From contig NZ_JAERSD010000004.1 of assembly GCF_017912555.1 (NCBI RefSeq), positions 54,330 through 118,329 on the forward strand: a stretch of DNA of 64,000 bases, in the 5' to 3' direction. The notes beneath the pieces are model-generated. The model ran no database searches. It was not told where the DNA came from and saw nothing but the letters and a program-made list of their open reading frames with translations. Every line of letters begins with the position of its first letter. Position 1 is the stretch's first letter. This document shows, in pieces, positions 63,134 to 64,000 of this stretch. Origin of the DNA: Bacillus sp. REN3. GTDB lineage: Bacteria; Bacillota; Bacilli; Bacillales; Cytobacillaceae. Position numbers and translations under genes: made by a program.

Positions 63134-63520
63134 ATGGTGCTGCAAAGAACATCTTGTGTCGATCATCTTAAAATCGACGCTGTCACTTTTTCTTCAATTT
63201 GCCAAATTGGTGATTCAGTTCAAATTTGCGGGTTTTCACGGGCACTTGCCGTACAAAGAGAAGCTGACGTTTTTTTCGGGAATGAAGGACACTTTGCCAA
63301 TTACCCGATTTTTTCTGAAGAAATCCCTCTTTTGCCGATTACCGAAAGATTCGCCTCCTTCACCCATAACCTTAATCCTTTAATAAAAGTGAAAAACGTC
63401 GATATCATCGGTGTTTCCGCCTCTTCGGTAGTCCACATCGGGAACAGCTGCCAAATTTGCATGGAGGCAAGGGTAAAACACATCCGGCAGTTGCTGCCCC
63501 GTGAGGAACAAAACGATTAA
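63134..63520 (+). CDS. gerPE: spore germination protein GerPE
   Basis: A 128-aa protein containing two SS-IGDS-type segments: SSICQIGDSVQICGFSRALA near residue 20 and ASSVVHIGNSCQICMEARVK near 105. The start codon directly follows the gerPD stop. Family length and order are normal. Confidence 0.9.
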   Translation: MVLQRTSCVDHLKIDAVTFSSICQIGDSVQICGFSRALAVQREADVFFGNEGHFANYPIFSEEIPLLPITERFASFTHNLNPLIKVKNVDIIGVSASSVVHIGNSCQICMEARVKHIRQLLPREEQND

Positions 63521-63563
63521 TCTCAACATATTGTTTAACAACAACAGAAAAAGGATGTTTTCA

Positions 63564-63782
63564 ATGCCAGCAATTATAGGCCCGGTACAAATAGTGAATA
63601 TCGGCGGCGGTACTGTACAGTTTGGAGACAGCCTGTACATAGCGCCAAAGGCTAATTCAAAAACCAACTCCGGCCAGGGTGCGTTCAATACAGGCGGCTT
63701 TATCATCACGAATAATGGCTTGAGTTCTAGCAATGTCCTGGATTGTAATGTCATCGACCAGCCGACAGTAGGGAATAATTAA
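63564..63782 (+). CDS. gerPF: spore germination protein GerPF
   Basis: A 72-aa homologue of GerPA: MPAIIGPVQIVNIGGGTVQFGDSLYI with FGD, GAFNTGGFIITNNGLSSSN and a C-terminal DQPTVGNN. AAAAAGGATG precedes the ATG at 63564. Last gene of the operon, followed by a terminator. Confidence 0.92.
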   Translation: MPAIIGPVQIVNIGGGTVQFGDSLYIAPKANSKTNSGQGAFNTGGFIITNNGLSSSNVLDCNVIDQPTVGNN

Positions 63783-63823
63783 CACCTTCTTCGCCTGCTT
63801 CCATTCGATGCCGATATTTTTGT

Positions 63824-63846
63824 CAGCCTAGTTGAAGGCTGTTTTC
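63824..63846 (+). terminator. terminator of gerPABCDEF
   Basis: CAGCCT-AGTTGA-AGGCTG followed by TTTTC. Downstream, 63847-64000, a CCGGCCGG palindrome with a T-run on the minus strand lies near the window edge; no gene can be supported. Confidence 0.7.
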
Positions 63847-64000
63847 TATTCCTCAAAAACCTTTGGATGTACAAATCGATCATGTCCTACGGATTTGCAG
63901 GACCTCCAACGCGGCTGGCCTTTTGATATTGCCAATCATACTTGATATGAAGTTCCACCTGCCATGGAAAAAACAAAAACCGGCCGGATTCCAGCTATCC

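Overview
The window reads as chromosome of an endospore-forming Bacillaceae bacterium. Evidence: a complete gerPABCDEF spore-germination operon behind a sigma-K-type promoter, B. subtilis-like gene order (argCJBD-carAB-argF / yjzC / clpB / med-comZ / fabH-fabF; yitW-yitV-yitU / ipi-yitT-degV / yitL / yitK; yisL-yisK / gerP), a CtsR box, ARG boxes, strong AGGAGG-type ribosome sites and frequent TTG starts. A Mesobacillus- or Bacillus-like genus is my guess; no rRNA or tRNA gene is present to fix it.

Layout. 1-3.5 kb: a 52-bp tandem repeat, fabF, fabH with a FapR-like site, a small ORF and a dispersed GC-rich element. 3.7-10.2 kb: comZ-med, two uncharacterised enzyme-like genes, yjzD, clpB, yjzC. 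10.4-21 kb: an undecaprenyl-diphosphatase gene, then the whole arginine operon argCJBD-carAB-argF on the minus strand. 21-34.3 kb: an anaerobic/nitrate block with two Fnr regulators, ywiC, a shortened NarI-like gene, mobB, moeA, ric/scdA, cls, moaA, a NarK-type transporter fused to a PAS domain, a radical SAM/SPASM gene, a DsrE-like gene and yitW. 34.3-44 kb: yitV, yitU, small genes, a secreted BsuPI-type protein, yitT, degV, cvfB, yajQ, CoA-disulfide reductase-rhodanese and an SDR. 44-50 kb: an IS1182-type remnant and a rearranged maltodextrin locus (lacI, membrane-anchored alpha-amylase, 5'-truncated malG, inverted neopullulanase). 50-53.6 kb: a MATE gene and a 1.2-kb nested repeat made of exact 21-bp units. 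53.6-61.4 kb: DUF2777-like gene, EAL protein, yisL, yisK, P-loop kinase-like gene, DUF418 gene, acyl-CoA ligase. 61.5-64 kb: gerPABCDEF.

How the genes work together. The most coherent system is the 21-34 kb block. Six promoters there (ywiC, moeA-mobB, ric, narK-PAS, radical SAM, yitW-dsrE) carry an Fnr-type site centred 32 bp from a candidate -10 hexamer (for yitW the -10 is poor), and moaA has one at 33 bp. That is the class II (-41.5) activator geometry. Together they would supply molybdenum cofactor, nitrate/nitrite transport, Fe-S repair and Fe-S/sulfur handling when oxygen is low. The structural nitrate reductase (narGHJI) is not in the window.

Limits: everything is read by eye from the sequence. 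Family names come from recognised motifs and remembered homologues. No database search was run. Where I moved a start codon I used ribosome-site spacing and family length.
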